From: Candidatus Puniceispirillum sp.
Lineage (GTDB): Bacteria; Pseudomonadota; Alphaproteobacteria; Puniceispirillales; Puniceispirillaceae
DNA: 6,985 bases
Assembly: GCA_018668795.1 (NCBI GenBank)
Contig: JABJBD010000240.1
Coordinates: 1-6,985, forward strand
Direction: 5' to 3'
The notes below the pieces were generated by a model. The model was not told where the DNA came from and ran no database searches. It worked only from the letters and a program-made list of their open reading frames with translations. The position numbers and the translations under genes are program-made. Below, piece by piece: positions 5,641-6,985 of this stretch. Within the stretch, counting starts at the first letter, position 1. Each line of letters starts with the position of its first letter.

Positions 5641-5658
5641 CAGCCGCTTGGCTGGAGG
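5641..5658 (+). promoter_or_regulatory. secA ribosome binding site with abutting hairpin
   Basis: GGAGG (5654-5658) lies seven bases before the secA ATG, a strong and well-spaced Shine-Dalgarno sequence that fixes the start. Immediately upstream, CAGCC (5641-5645), loop GCTT and GGCTG (5650-5654) form a five-pair hairpin whose last base is the first G of the Shine-Dalgarno sequence. This could modulate ribosome access; the pairing is seen, the effect is inferred. Confidence 0.6.
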
Positions 5659-5665
5659 ATTTTAG

Positions 5666-6985
5666 ATGTTAGGTTCATTGGCAAAAAGCCTGTTTGGTAA
5701 CTCGAATGATCGCGCGGTGAAACGATTTATGCCGCAGATCGACGCGATTAATGCACTTGAGGCAACCTATGAAGGTCTGGACGATACTGGCCTGAAAACA
5801 AAAGCGGATGAATTGCGCACGCGTGTCGATGGCGGTGCCGATAAAGATAACATGCTTGCCGAGGCTTTTGCGCTGGTTCGCGAAGCTGCAAAACGTGCGC
5901 TTGGGCAACGTCATTTTGATGTGCAGCTTATGGGTGGTATGGCATTGCATAGCGGCCAGATTGCTGAGATGAAAACTGGCGAAGGCAAAACACTTGTGGC
6001 AACCTTGGCGTCATTTTTGAATGCGCTTGATGGTAAGGGCGTGCATGTAGTGACTGTGAATGATTATCTGGCCTCACGTGATGCTGCCTGGATGGGCAAG
6101 GTTTATGAAAAGCTAGGTCTTAGCGTTGGCTGTATTGTTGCCGGTATGGATGATGATGCCCGCCGCGCTGCCTATCATGCAGACATAACCTATGGCACCA
6201 ATAACGAATTTGGGTTTGATTATCTGCGCGATAATCTGAAATTTCGGCTTGAAGATATGGTGCAACGTGACCACCATTTTGCAATTGTTGATGAGGTGGA
6301 TTCGATCCTTATTGACGAAGCCCGTACCCCTTTGATTATTTCGGGGCCAGCCGAAACCAATATAGCCCTTTATGCGGTGGCCGATGCGATCATTCCTGAT
6401 CTGGTTGAAAAAGATTATGACCTTGATGAAAAAGGTAACTCTGTGTCGCTGACCGAAGATGGTATCGAACATGCCGAAGAGTTACTACGCGCGGCAGGTG
6501 CTTTTGAAGAAGGCACCCTATACGATATCAATAATGTTGGTTTGCTTCATCATGTCAATCAGGCGTTAAGAGCTCATAAGCTGTTCCAGCTTGATACGCA
6601 TTATATGCTAAAAGCAGGACTAGTCGTCATTATTGATGAATTTACCGGACGTGCAATGGATGGGCGCCGCTTTTCAGATGGATTGCATCAGGCGATTGAA
6701 GCCAAAGAAAAGGTGGAAATTCAGGCCGAAAACCAGACACTGGCCTCAGTTACATTCCAGAATTATTTCCGCATGTATGAAAAGCTGGCAGGCATGACCG
6801 GCACCGCCCTGACCGAGGCAGGCGAATTTTCCGAAATTTATAATCTGGACGTAACAGCGATACCGACCAATCGTGATGTGCAACGTATCGATCACGATGA
6901 CGAAGTCTATCGCACGGGTGAAGAACGGGATGCTGCCGTTATTGATCTGATTACCGATTGCCAGACCCGTGGCCAGCCTGTTTTG
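5666..6985 (+). CDS. secA: Preprotein translocase ATPase SecA, N-terminal 440 residues (cut by window edge)
   Basis: The frame from ATG 5666 is open for 440 codons to the window edge, about half of a typical SecA of roughly 900 residues. SecA is the ATP-driven motor that pushes unfolded preproteins through SecYEG at the inner membrane. The Walker A motif is MKTGEGKT (102-109, Lys108), preceded by LGQRHFDVQLMGG (79-91), and Walker B is IVDEVDSILIDEAR (207-220, DEVD at 209-212). YGTNNEFGFDYLRDN (176-190) is also conserved. The preprotein cross-linking domain occupies roughly 225-365, and TFQNYFRMYEKLAGMTGTA (363-381) leads into the second nucleotide-binding domain. The N terminus MLGSLAKSLFGNSNDR is as expected, and GGAGG seven bases upstream supports it. 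Leader hairpins and two possible promoters suggest regulation, but no SecM-like gene precedes it. Confidence 0.98.
   Translation, partial: MLGSLAKSLFGNSNDRAVKRFMPQIDAINALEATYEGLDDTGLKTKADELRTRVDGGADKDNMLAEAFALVREAAKRALGQRHFDVQLMGGMALHSGQIAEMKTGEGKTLVATLASFLNALDGKGVHVVTVNDYLASRDAAWMGKVYEKLGLSVGCIVAGMDDDARRAAYHADITYGTNNEFGFDYLRDNLKFRLEDMVQRDHHFAIVDEVDSILIDEARTPLIISGPAETNIALYAVADAIIPDLVEKDYDLDEKGNSVSLTEDGIEHAEELLRAAGAFEEGTLYDINNVGLLHHVNQALRAHKLFQLDTHYMLKAGLVVIIDEFTGRAMDGRRFSDGLHQAIEAKEKVEIQAENQTLASVTFQNYFRMYEKLAGMTGTALTEAGEFSEIYNLDVTAIPTNRDVQRIDHDDEVYRTGEERDAAVIDLITDCQTRGQPVL

Larger units (their letters stand above)
5372..5665. other. Divergent PPIase/secA spacer
   Basis: This AT-rich spacer of 294 bases holds the secA control region, described in separate entries: two candidate plus-strand promoters, a perfect short palindrome, leader hairpins and the secA ribosome binding site. 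For the minus-strand PPIase gene I see only its ribosome binding site (complement of 5380-5385); TTATAG-like and TATATG-like hexamers exist but lack a good -35 partner. A run of seven T (5391-5397) has no stem before it. No tRNA or recognisable conserved RNA was found. Confidence 0.6.

Noticed and set aside
5675..6472. Minus-strand open frames opposite secA (91 and 119 codons).
   Set aside because: SecA is unambiguous on the plus strand, and the antisense frames show no motif.
1..6985. Search for CRISPR arrays, insertion sequences, tRNA or rRNA genes, attachment sites, toxin-antitoxin or defence genes.
   Set aside because: No spaced direct repeats, transposase, integrase, tRNA-like cloverleaf or defence domain was seen. 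All large frames are accounted for by conserved housekeeping genes.

Overview
This window reads as ordinary chromosomal DNA of an alphaproteobacterium. The evidence is gene content and order: a parvulin-type isomerase, argJ and a mutT-like gene run away from secA, and a ComF-family gene, a glutaredoxin gene and a Nit-family amidase run away from an NDUFAF5-like methyltransferase gene. Both arrangements are familiar in that class. The moderate base composition and the look of the proteins would suit a marine lineage such as SAR116 (Puniceispirillum-like), but that is inference without any database search.

Layout. Positions 1-1770 hold a minus-strand operon transcribed comF, grxC, carbon-nitrogen hydrolase; the last gene runs off the left edge. 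A 166-base divergent spacer (1771-1936) follows. A plus-strand SAM-dependent methyltransferase gene (1937-2842) comes next, and its stop codon touches the stop codon of the minus-strand mutT-like gene. The second minus-strand operon reads parvulin PPIase (4535-5371), argJ (3249-4484), mutT-like (2843-3286, overlapping the end of argJ). A 294-base divergent spacer (5372-5665) separates it from secA, whose first 440 codons fill the right end of the window.

How the genes work together. The set is housekeeping. SecA drives export of unfolded proteins across the inner membrane, and the divergent parvulin has a signal peptide and would help fold exported proteins. ArgJ recycles acetyl groups in arginine synthesis. 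The MutT-like Nudix protein probably cleans oxidised nucleotides. Glutaredoxin and the Nit-family amidase both have links to glutathione: reduction of glutathione mixed disulfides or Fe-S cluster handling for the first, repair of deaminated glutathione for the second.

No mobile element, CRISPR array, phage gene, tRNA or rRNA was seen, and no gene set that looks like a new system. The less ordinary signals are in the non-coding DNA. The secA leader has two possible promoters, a perfect short palindrome, a hairpin touching the Shine-Dalgarno sequence and an alternative pairing partner for it. The two divergent spacers share a composite motif. An inverted repeat spans the abutting stop codons. 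In coding sequence, the glutaredoxin has a CGYC active site in place of CPYC.
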